Positions 7,409 through 15,201 of a stretch of 36,314 nt of DNA are shown here, piece by piece. The stretch lies in contig JBKBOJ010000030.1 of assembly GCA_046294815.1 (NCBI GenBank), positions 1 through 36,314 on the forward strand, in the 5' to 3' direction. The notes under the pieces were generated by a model. The model searched no databases. It had not been told where the DNA came from and saw nothing but the letters and a program-made list of their open reading frames with translations. Numbering within the stretch: position 1 is the first letter of the stretch; every line of letters starts with the position of its first letter. The stretch comes from Pelomonas sp046294815 (GTDB taxonomy: Bacteria > Pseudomonadota > Gammaproteobacteria > Burkholderiales > Burkholderiaceae_C). A program made the translations under genes and the position numbers.

Positions 7409-7466
7409 GGGAGAGGAATCTAGCACGCCAGCAGGTGCGGGCGTTCGCGAGATGCCAAGCCTGGCT

Positions 7467-8930
7467 TCAGGCCGTGCCACCGACGGTGAGACCGTCGATG
7501 CGCAGCGTCGGCTGGCCCACACCCACCGGCACGCTCTGGCCCTCCTTGCCGCAGACGCCCACGCCGGTGTCCAGACTCATGTCGTTGCCAATCATGCTCA
7601 CGCGGGTCAGCGCGTCCGGGCCGTTGCCGATGATGGTCGCGCCCTTGACCGGGTACTGGATCTTGCCGTTCTCCACCCAGTAGGCCTCGCTGGCTGAAAA
7701 CACGAACTTGCCGCTGGTGATATCCACCTGGCCGCCGCCGAAGTTGGTCGCGTACAAGCCCTTCTTGATGGACGCGACGATCTCCTTGGGGTCGTCCTTG
7801 CCGCCGAGCATGTAGGTATTGGTCATGCGCGGCATCGGCACATGGGCATAGCTCTCGCGGCGGCCGTTGCCGGTGGGGGCGACCTTCATCAGCCGCGCAT
7901 TCATCGCGTCCTGGATGTAGCCCTTCAGGATGCCATCCTCGATCAGCACATTGCGCTGGCTGGCCGTGCCCTCGTCGTCCACGTTCAGCGAGCCGCGGCG
8001 GTCGGGGATGGTGCCGTCGTCCAGCACCGTCACGCCCTTGGCGGCCACGCGCTGGCCGATGCGGCCGGAGAAGGCGCTCGAGCCCTTGCGGTTGAAGTCC
8101 CCCTCCAGGCCATGGCCCACGGCCTCGTGCAGCAGCACGCCGGGCCAGCCCGGGCCCAACACCACGGTCATCTCGCCTGCCGGCGCCGGGCGGCTCTCCA
8201 GGTTGGTCAGCGCCGCATGCACGGCCTGCTCGACATAGCCGGCGATCAGCTCGTCGGTGAAATAGGCCAGGCCGAAACGGCCACCGCCGCCGCCCGTCCC
8301 GACCTCACGGCGGCCGTTGCTCTCGGCAATCACCGTCAGCGACAGCCGCACCAGCGGCCGCACGTCCGCGGCCAGCGTGCCGTCGGCGCGGGCAATCAGC
8401 ACCACCTCATGCTCAGCGGCCAGGCCGGCCATGACCTGCACGATGCGTGGATCCTTGGCGCGGGCCATCTTCTCGACGCGCTCCAGCAACGCGACCTTGG
8501 CCGTGCTGTCGAGACTCGCGATGGGGTCGGCCACGCCGTAGAGCTCGCGGCTGCCGGCCACGCGGCTCTGGCCCGGCACCTTGACCTTGCGGCTCTGGCC
8601 CGCGGCGGCAATGGTGCGCACGGTGCGGGCCGCGTCCAGCAGCGACTCCAGCGAGATGTCGTCCGAGTACGCGAACGCCGTCTTCTCGCCGGCCACGGCA
8701 CGCACGCCCACGCCCTGATCAATGCTGAAGCTGCCACTCTTGACGATGCCCTCCTCCAGGCTCCAGCCCTCGGCGCGGGTGGTCTGGAAGTACAGGTCAG
8801 CATCGTCGACCCGATGCGCCGTGATCAGACGCAGCGCCTGCGCCAGCGAGGCCTCGGTCAGACCAAAGGGCTCCAGCAGTTGCGAGCGGGCGGTGGCCAG
8901 GCGGGCCAGGGTCGGTTCGACGGCGATCAT
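7467..8930 (-). CDS. tldD: Metalloprotease TldD
   Basis: Subunit of the heterodimeric TldD/TldE zinc protease, which degrades unfolded peptides and in other bacteria processes microcin B17 and CcdA (487 aa, cytoplasmic). The signature HEAVGHGLEGD (HExxxH at residues 268-273), RRGSLNVDDEGT, MPRMTNTYMLGG and the glycine-rich C-terminus with SLDTGVGVCGKEGQ are all present, and the length is normal. The partner gene tldE (pmbA) is not in this window, as is usual. The ATG is the first start in frame and gives the normal TldD N-terminus. It is divergent from the small exported protein gene. Its transcript could read into the aroG leader, since no T-run terminator separates them. Confidence 0.95.
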   Translation of the reverse strand: MIAVEPTLARLATARSQLLEPFGLTEASLAQALRLITAHRVDDADLYFQTTRAEGWSLEEGIVKSGSFSIDQGVGVRAVAGEKTAFAYSDDISLESLLDAARTVRTIAAAGQSRKVKVPGQSRVAGSRELYGVADPIASLDSTAKVALLERVEKMARAKDPRIVQVMAGLAAEHEVVLIARADGTLAADVRPLVRLSLTVIAESNGRREVGTGGGGGRFGLAYFTDELIAGYVEQAVHAALTNLESRPAPAGEMTVVLGPGWPGVLLHEAVGHGLEGDFNRKGSSAFSGRIGQRVAAKGVTVLDDGTIPDRRGSLNVDDEGTASQRNVLIEDGILKGYIQDAMNARLMKVAPTGNGRRESYAHVPMPRMTNTYMLGGKDDPKEIVASIKKGLYATNFGGGQVDITSGKFVFSASEAYWVENGKIQYPVKGATIIGNGPDALTRVSMIGNDMSLDTGVGVCGKEGQSVPVGVGQPTLRIDGLTVGGTA

Positions 8931-8940
8931 GACCCGATTC

Positions 8941-8958
8941 TAGGAGCCCGTCGGACAT
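8941..8958. repeat. Copy 1 of a dispersed 18-bp motif (TAGGAGCCYGTCGGACWT)
   Basis: Matches 16 of 18 bases of the motif at 26107-26124. It lies in the promoter gap between tldD and the small exported protein gene. Confidence 0.5.
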
Positions 8959-9041
8959 ACTTCTTTACCCAAATTCTGTCGGCTGCGGCGGGTCGTGCCT
9001 CGTTGTGAGCAGGCCTTGTGCAACTCAACAAAGGAACCGAG

Positions 9042-9392
9042 ATGACACGCTTCACCAGTGCCCTGATCGCCCTGCTGTCCCTGGCCGGCACCCAGGCCTT
9101 CGCGCAGACGCCCGCCTCTGCACCCGGCACGAACACGCCGCACATCGATCAGCGCGAGGCACGTCAGCAGGCGCGCATCGAACAGGGTGCCGCCAGCGGC
9201 AGCCTGACGGCGCAAGAGACGCGCCGCCTGGAACGCGAGCAAGCCCACATCGCCAACGCCGAGGCCAAGGCCAAGTCCGACGGCACAGTCACCGCCCGCG
9301 AGCGTCGCCGCCTGCACCGCATGCAGGACGCTGCCAGCCGTGACATACACCGCAAGCGACACAACGACCGCGCCGCCAGCGCAGCGGGCTGA
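9042..9392 (+). CDS. Small exported helical protein of unknown function
   Basis: A 116-aa protein with a clear Sec signal peptide (MTRFTSALIALLSLAGTQAFA, cleavage before QTP), so probably periplasmic. The mature part is highly charged and helical. It has two related segments, one around SGSLTAQETRRLEREQAHI and one around DGTVTARERRRLHRMQDAAS; each has a Gly-x-Leu/Val-Thr-x-x-Glu turn leading into an Arg-rich helix, which suggests an internal duplication. Similar short periplasmic proteins occur in many Burkholderiales genomes, but I know of no assigned function. The start is the ATG with AAGGA about seven bases upstream. It is divergent from tldD and converges with rsmI. Confidence 0.8.
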   Translation: MTRFTSALIALLSLAGTQAFAQTPASAPGTNTPHIDQREARQQARIEQGAASGSLTAQETRRLEREQAHIANAEAKAKSDGTVTARERRRLHRMQDAASRDIHRKRHNDRAASAAG

Positions 9393-9406
9393 AAGGATGC
9401 CGCGGC

Positions 9407-10330
9407 TCAGCCGGCCTCGCGGTCGCGCCTGAGCGCCAGCCCGGCGTCGTAGAGCCGGTTGCGCGGCGCGCCGCTGATCTGCGCCGCCAGCGCGACCGCC
9501 TGCTTCAGCGGCAGCTCCGCCGCCAGCACGCCGAGCACGCGCAGCGCGTCGGCAGGCAGGTCGTCATCGACCGCGGCCCGCGGCGTCGAGGCATGCAGCA
9601 CCAGCACGAACTCCCCGCGCTGGCGTCGCGCATCAGCGGCCAGCCAGGCCGGCAGCGTCGCCGCCTCGGCCGTATGGATGCTCTCAAATTGCTTGGTCAG
9701 CTCGCGCCCCAGCGTCACGCGTCGCGCTGGCGCCAGTTCCGCCAGCAGCGCGATCAGCTCCTGGATGCGGTGCGGCGCCTCGAACACGACCTGGCTCTGC
9801 CCCTGAACCGCCAGCAAGCCCTGCAGCGCGTCACGCCGTTCACCGGCCTTGGTGGGCAGAAAGCCGTGGAACGCAAAACTCGTCGCGGCGGCATCGCCGG
9901 CGACGGACAGGGCCGTCACCGCGCTGCTGGGCCCGGGCAAGGGCAGCACCCGGTAGCCGGCAGCCACCACCTCCTGCACCAGCACGGCGCCGGGATCGGA
10001 GATGGCCGGCGTGCCCGCATCCGACGCATACGCCACGCGCTCGCCGGCCGCCAGCCGCGCGATGACGGCCGCACTGCCGGCGCGCTCGTTGTGCTGGTGC
10101 ACGGCGATCAGCGGCTTGTGCAGCCCCAGGTGGCGCAGCAGGCCGCCGCCCTGGCGCGTGTCCTCACAGGCCAGCGCATCGACCAAACCCAGCGCATGGA
10201 TGGCGCGCAGCGAGAGGTCGGCCAGGTTGCCGATGGGCGTGGCCACCACGTAGAGCGTGGCGGCCGGATACTGCTGGCCGCCGGCCGCGGCCTGCGCGGC
10301 CTGGCGCAGCAGGGAGGCGTCAATGTTCAA
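9407..10330 (-). CDS. rsmI: 16S rRNA (cytidine-1402-2'-O)-methyltransferase RsmI
   Basis: SAM-dependent ribose methyltransferase acting on C1402 in the 16S rRNA decoding centre (about 307 aa). Tetrapyrrole-methylase-fold motifs are ATPIGNLADLSLRAI, EDTRQGGGLLRHLG, YASDAGTPAISDPGAVLV, PLPGPSSAVTALSVAG and FHGFLPTKAGER, and the C-terminal region supports RsmI. No ATG precedes the conserved ATPIGN motif. I chose TTG at 10330, which has GAGAG upstream and gives MNIDASLLRQA; a TTG at 10360 is an in-frame alternative. The start region overlaps the divergent yraN start. In E. coli lpoA lies between rsmI and yraN; here the two genes are directly divergent. Confidence 0.95.
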   Translation of the reverse strand: MNIDASLLRQAAQAAAGGQQYPAATLYVVATPIGNLADLSLRAIHALGLVDALACEDTRQGGGLLRHLGLHKPLIAVHQHNERAGSAAVIARLAAGERVAYASDAGTPAISDPGAVLVQEVVAAGYRVLPLPGPSSAVTALSVAGDAAATSFAFHGFLPTKAGERRDALQGLLAVQGQSQVVFEAPHRIQELIALLAELAPARRVTLGRELTKQFESIHTAEAATLPAWLAADARRQRGEFVLVLHASTPRAAVDDDLPADALRVLGVLAAELPLKQAVALAAQISGAPRNRLYDAGLALRRDREAG

Positions 10331-10721
10331 CTGGGGCTCTCGTTCAAAACCAGCAAGCAAGGCGTCGGGCGCCGCCGCCGAGGACCGGGCGCTGGCCCAC
10401 CTGCAACGCGCAGGCCTGCGCTTTCTGGAGCGGAATTATCGAGTCGCCGCCGGCCCCAGCCGCCGCGCCGGCGAAGTGGACCTGGTCATGCAGGACCGCG
10501 ACGGTACGCTGGTGTTCGTCGAGGTGCGCGCGCGGCGTGACGCCGCGCACGGCGGCGCGGCGGCCAGCGTCACGACCCGCAAGCAGCGGCGCCTGATCTA
10601 TGCCGCCCAGCACTATCTGCTGCGCCACGCCAGCCCACCGCCGTGCCGATTCGACGTGGTGGCCATTGACGGCGACGACCTCCGTTGGCTGCAGGCCGCC
10701 TTCGATGCGTCTATGGGCTGA
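10323..10721 (+). CDS. yraN: YraN family protein (UPF0102, predicted nuclease fold)
   Basis: A 132-aa cytoplasmic protein of the UPF0102 family, which has a PD-(D/E)xK endonuclease-like fold but no established activity. Visible hallmarks are AEDRALAHLQRAGLRFLERNYR, then RAGEVDLVMQDRDGTLVFVEVRAR, in which the E-V-D and E-V-R residues form the putative active site, and KQRRLIYAAQHYL. The start ATG has a strong AGGGAGG six bases upstream. The first codons overlap the start of the divergent rsmI by eight bases, so any promoter for each gene must lie inside the other. It is followed by diaA and dolP, as in E. coli. Confidence 0.92.
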   Translation: MFNWGSRSKPASKASGAAAEDRALAHLQRAGLRFLERNYRVAAGPSRRAGEVDLVMQDRDGTLVFVEVRARRDAAHGGAAASVTTRKQRRLIYAAQHYLLRHASPPPCRFDVVAIDGDDLRWLQAAFDASMG

Positions 10722-10739
10722 CCCTATGATCCTGACCTG

Positions 10740-11309
10740 ATGATCGAACAACGAATCCAGCAGCAGTTCTTCGAAAGCGCCGACCTGCTCTACCAGGCGG
10801 CCGAGCAACTGGCCCGCCCGCTGGCCATGGCCGCGCAGATGGTGGTGGACGCCATCACCGGCGGCAACCGCATCCTGTGCGCCGCGCAAGGCTTGGCGGC
10901 GCTGGACGCCGACTACCTCGCCGCTCGCCTGGCCGGCCGCTTCGAACAGGAGCGCCCTGGGCTGGCCGCCTGGAGCCTGGCCGCCCAGGCCCGCGACGCC
11001 GCGGGCCTGGACCTGGCCCGGCTGCTGCAGGCCCATGGTCACCCGGGTGATGTGCTCGTCATGATGGAGCCGCTGCGCGAGCAGCGCGATGCCTGGGCCG
11101 CCGCGCTGGCCGTCGCGCATTCACAGGAGATGAGCGTCATCGCGCTGACCGGCGGCGCCACCGACGAATGGCGCGGCCTGCTGCAGGACACCGACATCCA
11201 GATCCGCATCAGCCATGCGCGCGAGCCGCGCGTTATCGAGGCCCAGCGCGTGCTGCTGCATGCGCTGGCCGACGCTGTCGACGTGCAGCTGCTTGGCAGC
11301 GACGAATGA
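10740..11309 (+). CDS. diaA: DiaA-like SIS domain protein
   Basis: A 189-aa sugar-isomerase (SIS) fold protein. In E. coli DiaA binds DnaA and promotes orderly initiation at oriC; relatives of GmhA isomerise sedoheptulose 7-phosphate. The N-terminus IEQRIQQQFFESADL and the region RILCAAQGLAALDADYLAARLAGRFEQERPGL align with DiaA, and the yraN-diaA-dolP order supports the name. The usual glycine/serine sugar-phosphate loops look altered: AAQGLAALDA replaces the typical GNGTSAANAQ, and VLVMMEPLREQRD stands where a serine-rich ISTRGNS-like loop is expected. Catalysis therefore seems unlikely, which fits a DnaA-binding or structural role. Its stop overlaps a possible upstream start of dolP. Confidence 0.8.
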   Translation: MIEQRIQQQFFESADLLYQAAEQLARPLAMAAQMVVDAITGGNRILCAAQGLAALDADYLAARLAGRFEQERPGLAAWSLAAQARDAAGLDLARLLQAHGHPGDVLVMMEPLREQRDAWAAALAVAHSQEMSVIALTGGATDEWRGLLQDTDIQIRISHAREPRVIEAQRVLLHALADAVDVQLLGSDE

Positions 11310-11329
11310 ACCCTCTTGATGGAAAGCCG

Positions 11330-11947
11330 ATGAAGCCCTCCCTGAACCGCACCTTGATCGCCGCCGCCCTCGCCAGCCTGCTGGCCACGGGCTGCGCGCC
11401 GCTGCTGATCGGCGGCGCCATGGTGGGCGGCGTCAGTGTCGCCACCGACCGCCGCACCTCCGGCACGCAGTTGGAAGACCAGACCATCGAAATCAAGGCC
11501 GCTGCCCGCATCCGCGAGCAGATTGGCGACAAGGCCCACATCAACGTCAACAGCTACAACCGCGTCGCGCTGATCACCGGCGAGGCCGACTCCGAGCAAA
11601 CGCGCGCCCGCGTCGAGGCGCTGGTGGGCGGCGTAGAGAACGTGCAGAAGGTACTCAACGAGGTGGCCGTGAGCCCGCCCAGCTCGCTGAGCAGCCGCTC
11701 CAACGACGCGCTCATCCAGGGCAAGATCAAGACCAAGCTCATCGAAGCGCGCGACCTGATCAGCAATGCCTTCTACGTCGTGGTGGAGCGCGGCAACGTC
11801 TACCTGATGGGCCGCGTCAGCGAACGCGAGGCGCACCGCGCCACCGAGATCGCACGCCAGATCAGCGGCGTGCGCAAGGTGATTCGGGCATTCGAGATCA
11901 TCAGCGAGGAAGAGCTCGCCCGCTACGCGCCCAAGGCGCCGCAATAA
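11330..11947 (+). CDS. dolP: BON-domain outer-membrane lipoprotein DolP (YraP)
   Basis: A 205-aa lipoprotein with a signal peptide ending in the lipobox LLATGC (Cys at about residue 22) and two BON domains. The first is around IKAAARIREQIGDKAHINVNSYNRVALITGEA, the second around IQGKIKTKLIEARDLISNAFYVVVERGNVYLMGRVS. In E. coli DolP sits in the outer membrane, binds anionic phospholipid and supports envelope integrity and BAM function. The start is the ATG with GGAAAG upstream that places the signal peptide at the N-terminus. An ATG at 11306 overlapping the diaA stop as ATGA is a possible coupled alternative. It is the last gene of yraN-diaA-dolP. Confidence 0.93.
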   Translation: MKPSLNRTLIAAALASLLATGCAPLLIGGAMVGGVSVATDRRTSGTQLEDQTIEIKAAARIREQIGDKAHINVNSYNRVALITGEADSEQTRARVEALVGGVENVQKVLNEVAVSPPSSLSSRSNDALIQGKIKTKLIEARDLISNAFYVVVERGNVYLMGRVSEREAHRATEIARQISGVRKVIRAFEIISEEELARYAPKAPQ

Positions 11948-11956
11948 GCCCATCGC

Positions 11957-11974
11957 CCAGCGCTGACGCGCTGG
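11957..11974 (+). terminator. Hairpin after dolP, possible weak terminator
   Basis: CCAGCGC-TGAC-GCGCTGG forms a seven-bp stem ten bases after the dolP stop codon. No T-run follows; a C-rich stretch does. It could protect the 3' end or assist termination. I saw nothing else in 11975-12078. Confidence 0.35.
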
Positions 11975-12078
11975 TCACCCCCCCCCGAGGCAACGCCGAT
12001 GCTCGCCGGCGATGGCCCTCTCGCACATCGGCTCAAACGCGCCTTGGGGCGGCCCGGCGGCGCGCTTGAACCCGTCGC

Positions 12079-12969
12079 TCAAAGCCGCTTGATCAGGCTG
12101 GAGGTGTCCCAGCGATTGCCGCCCATCGCCTGCACGTCGGCGTAGAACTGGTCCACCAGCGCCGTCAGCGGCAGGCGCGCGCCGTTGCGGCGGGCCTCGT
12201 CCAGCACCAGGGCCAGGTCCTTGCGCATCCAGTCCACCGCGAAACCGAAATCGAACTGGTCCGCCACCATGGTCTTGCCCCGGTTGTCCATCTGCCAGCT
12301 CTGGGCCGCGCCCTTGCCAATGACGTCCAGCACCTGGACCATGTCCAGGCCCGATTTCTGGCCGAATCGCACCGCCTCGGCCAGCCCCTGGACGACGCCG
12401 GCGATGCAGATCTGGTTGACCATCTTGGCCAGCTGACCCGAGCCTGGACCGCCCAGCAGCGTGACGGCCTTGGCGAAGGCCAGCGCGACGGGCTTCATCG
12501 CATCGAAGGCGGGGGGGTCACCGCCGCACATCACGGTCAGCGCGCCGTTGACCGCGCCGGCCTGGCCGCCCGAGACCGGCGCGTCAACGAAGGCGATGCC
12601 GCGTCGCGCGCCCTCGGCGTGAAGCTCGCGCGCCACCGCGGCGGAGGCCGTCGTATGGTCGACGAACACCGCACCCGCGGCCATGCCGGCGAACGCGCCC
12701 GCATCGCCCAGCACGACCGAGCGCAGATCGTCGTCGTTGCCGACGCTGCAAAACACGAAGTCCGCGCCCTGGGCTGCCTGCGCCGGCGTGGCGGCGGCGC
12801 GGCCGCCATACTGCTGCACCCAGCCCTGCGCCTTGGCCGCCGTGCGGTTGTAGACCGTGACCTGGTGGCCGGCGCGAGCCAGATGGCCGGCCATGGGATG
12901 ACCCATGACGCCCAGGCCCAGGAAGGCCACGCGGCGGGAGGGAACGGGGTCGTAGCTGCGGGGGCTCAT
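12079..12969 (-). CDS. NAD(P)-dependent beta-hydroxyacid dehydrogenase (3-hydroxyisobutyrate dehydrogenase family)
   Basis: A 296-aa cytoplasmic oxidoreductase. The N-terminal Rossmann motif is RVAFLGLGVMGHPMAGHLARAGHQVTVYNRT. The substrate-binding signature is FVDAPVSGGQAGAVNGALTVMCGG, and the catalytic-lysine region is GPGSGQLAKMVNQICIAGVVQGLAEA. Family members act on 3-hydroxyisobutyrate, tartronate semialdehyde, 4-hydroxybutyrate or similar acids; the substrate cannot be read from the motifs. The start is the ATG four bases after the pilU stop, giving the normal N-terminal length. It follows pilT-pilU on the same strand and probably shares their transcript, although no functional link with pili is evident. 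Confidence 0.9.
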   Translation of the reverse strand: MSPRSYDPVPSRRVAFLGLGVMGHPMAGHLARAGHQVTVYNRTAAKAQGWVQQYGGRAAATPAQAAQGADFVFCSVGNDDDLRSVVLGDAGAFAGMAAGAVFVDHTTASAAVARELHAEGARRGIAFVDAPVSGGQAGAVNGALTVMCGGDPPAFDAMKPVALAFAKAVTLLGGPGSGQLAKMVNQICIAGVVQGLAEAVRFGQKSGLDMVQVLDVIGKGAAQSWQMDNRGKTMVADQFDFGFAVDWMRKDLALVLDEARRNGARLPLTALVDQFYADVQAMGGNRWDTSSLIKRL

Positions 12970-12973
12970 CGGC

Positions 12974-14110
12974 TCAGACGATGGTGAGGTGTTCGGTACC
13001 GCTGGACAGATCCCCGCTGCGCGCGCGCTCGCTGTTGAGCTTGATCTGCAGGCGCAGGTCGTTGACGGAGTCGGCATTGCGCAGCGCGTCTTCGTAGGTG
13101 ACCTTGCCGCTCTCGTAGAGGTCGAACAGCGCCTGGTCGAAGGTCTGCATGCCCTGCTCGCGCGAGCGCTTCATCAGCTCTTTGATATCGCTGATCTCGC
13201 CCTTGAAGATCAGGTCCGAGACCAGCGGCGTGTTCAGCAGGACCTCCACCGCGGCCACCCGCCCCTTGCCCTCGCGGCGCGGCAGCAGGCGCTGGCTGAT
13301 CATGGCGCGCAGGTTCAGCGACAGGTCCATCAGCAACTGCTGGCGGCGGTCTTCGGGGAAGAAGTTGATGATGCGGTCCAGCGCCTGGTTGGCACTGTTG
13401 GCATGCAGCGTGGCCATGCACAGGTGACCGGTCTCGGCGAAGGCAATGGCATGGTCCATGGTCTCGCGGTCGCGCAGTTCACCCATCAGGATGACGTCGG
13501 GCGCCTGGCGCAGCGAGTTCTTCAGCGCCGCCTCCCAACTGTCGGTGTCGATGCCGAGCTCACGCTGCGTGATGATGCAGTTCTTGTGCGGGTGGACGAA
13601 CTCGATGGGGTCTTCGATGGTGACGATGTGGCCATAGGTCGTCTCGTTGCGCTCGTCGATCATCGCAGCCAGCGTGGTGCTCTTGCCCGAGCCGGTAGCG
13701 CCGACGACGATGACCAGACCGCGCTTGGCCTGCACCACCTCGCGCAGCACCGGCGGCAGGTCCAGCGACGCGATGGTGGGCAGCGTGGACGGGATGGTGC
13801 GCAATACCAGGCCGACCTGGCCCTGCTGCACGAACGCGTTGACGCGAAAGCGCCCGATGCCGTGCGGCGAGATCGCGAAGTTGCACTCCTTGGTGCGCTC
13901 GAACTCGGCCGCCTGCTTGTCGTTCATGATGGCCCGCGCAAGCTGCAGCGTGTGCTGGCCCGTCAGCGGCTGCGGCGACACCTTGGTCAACTTGCCGTCC
14001 ACCTTGATGGCCGGCGGAAACTCGGCCGTCAGGAACAGGTCGGAGCCCTTGCGCGACAGCATCAGCCGCAGCAGGTCGTTGATGAATTTCGAGGCCTGGT
14101 CGCGTTCCAT
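12974..14110 (-). CDS. pilU: Type IV pilus retraction ATPase PilU
   Basis: A 378-aa cytoplasmic hexameric ATPase, the PilT paralogue that assists pilus retraction. Walker A GATGSGKST lies at residues 137-145. The Asp box region THGHIVTIEDPIEFVH-like segment, Walker B DVILMGELRDRETM and the His box AETGHLCMATLHANS follow. The longer C-terminal tail after MQTFDQALFDLYESG distinguishes PilU from PilT, and it lacks the AIRNLIRE motif of PilT. The start is ATG at 14110 with AAAAGGA seven bases upstream. It lies 18 bp after pilT and forms an operon with it. Confidence 0.95.
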   Translation of the reverse strand: MERDQASKFINDLLRLMLSRKGSDLFLTAEFPPAIKVDGKLTKVSPQPLTGQHTLQLARAIMNDKQAAEFERTKECNFAISPHGIGRFRVNAFVQQGQVGLVLRTIPSTLPTIASLDLPPVLREVVQAKRGLVIVVGATGSGKSTTLAAMIDERNETTYGHIVTIEDPIEFVHPHKNCIITQRELGIDTDSWEAALKNSLRQAPDVILMGELRDRETMDHAIAFAETGHLCMATLHANSANQALDRIINFFPEDRRQQLLMDLSLNLRAMISQRLLPRREGKGRVAAVEVLLNTPLVSDLIFKGEISDIKELMKRSREQGMQTFDQALFDLYESGKVTYEDALRNADSVNDLRLQIKLNSERARSGDLSSGTEHLTIV

Positions 14111-14128
14111 GCTGCGTGTCCTTTTCAA

Positions 14129-15172
14129 TCAGCCGGGGAAGTTCTCGGGGAACTTGGCCTTCGAGCGCGCCTCGGCCGGCGAGATGATGTTGCGCCTGAC
14201 CAAATCGGTGAGGTTCTGGTCCAGCGTCTGCATGCCCAAGGCATTGCCAGTCTGGATGGCCGAGTACATCTGCGCCACCTTGTTCTCGCGGATCAGGTTG
14301 CGGATGGCCGAGGTGCCCAGCATGATCTCGTGCGCTGCGACGCGACCGGTGCCGTCCTTGAGCTTGCACAGGCTCTGCGAGATGACGGCCACCAGCGACT
14401 CCGACACCATTGCCCGCACCATCTCCTTCTCGGCCGCCGGAAACACGTCCACGATGCGGTCCACCGTCTTGGCCGCCGACGAGGTGTGCAGCGTGCCGAA
14501 CACCAGGTGACCTGTCTCGGCCGCGGTGAGCGCCAAGCGGATGGTCTCCAGGTCGCGCATCTCGCCCACCAGCACCGCGTCCGGATCCTCGCGCAGCGCC
14601 GAGCGCAGCGCATTGCTGAAGCTGTGCGTGTGCGGCCCCACCTCGCGCTGATTGACCAGGCTCTTCTTGCTCTCGTGCACGAACTCGATGGGATCCTCGA
14701 TGGTCAGGATGTGGCCGTACTCGTTTTCGTTGAGGTGGTTGATCATGGCCGCCAGCGTGGTGCTCTTGCCGGAGCCGGTGGGCCCGGTCACCAGCACCAG
14801 GCCGCGCGGCTTGAGCGCCAGCTCGGCAAATACCTTGGGCGCGCCCAGCTGCTCCAGCGTCAGGATCTTGCTCGGAATGGTGCGGAACACCGCGCCCGCG
14901 CCGCGGTTCTGGTTGAAGGCGTTGACGCGGAAGCGCGCCAGACCCTGGATCTCGAAGGAGAAGTCGACCTCCAGCGTCTCCTCGTACACCTTGCGCTGGG
15001 CATCGTTCATGATGTCGTAGACCATGGCGTGGACCGCGCGGTGGTCCAAGGCCTCGACGTTGATGCGACGCACGTCGCCATGCACCCGGATCATCGGCGG
15101 CAGGCCGGCCGAGAGGTGCAGGTCGGACGCCTTGTTCTTGACCGAGAATGCCAACAGCTGAGTGATGTCCAT
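14129..15172 (-). CDS. pilT: Type IV pilus retraction ATPase PilT
   Basis: Motor that disassembles type IV pili, powering twitching motility and DNA uptake (347 aa, the usual length). The N-terminus MDITQLLAFSVKNKASDLHLSAG is diagnostic. Walker A GPTGSGKST lies at residues 130-138, followed by HILTIEDPIEFVH (Asp box), DAVLVGEMRDLET (Walker B) and AETGHLVFGTLHTSSA (His box). The PilT-specific C-terminal motif AIRNLIRE is present. It is divergent from yggS with only 29 bp between the start codons, an arrangement also known in Pseudomonas. The same-strand pilU and the dehydrogenase gene follow. Confidence 0.97.
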   Translation of the reverse strand: MDITQLLAFSVKNKASDLHLSAGLPPMIRVHGDVRRINVEALDHRAVHAMVYDIMNDAQRKVYEETLEVDFSFEIQGLARFRVNAFNQNRGAGAVFRTIPSKILTLEQLGAPKVFAELALKPRGLVLVTGPTGSGKSTTLAAMINHLNENEYGHILTIEDPIEFVHESKKSLVNQREVGPHTHSFSNALRSALREDPDAVLVGEMRDLETIRLALTAAETGHLVFGTLHTSSAAKTVDRIVDVFPAAEKEMVRAMVSESLVAVISQSLCKLKDGTGRVAAHEIMLGTSAIRNLIRENKVAQMYSAIQTGNALGMQTLDQNLTDLVRRNIISPAEARSKAKFPENFPG

Positions 15173-15201
15173 GGTGTGCGGATGAGAAGACTCGGCTGAT
15201 T

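Noticed and set aside
12989..15199. A 736-codon open frame antisense to pilU and pilT
   Set aside because: Spans two real genes on the other strand, with repetitive His/Gln/Val-rich translation typical of shadow frames.
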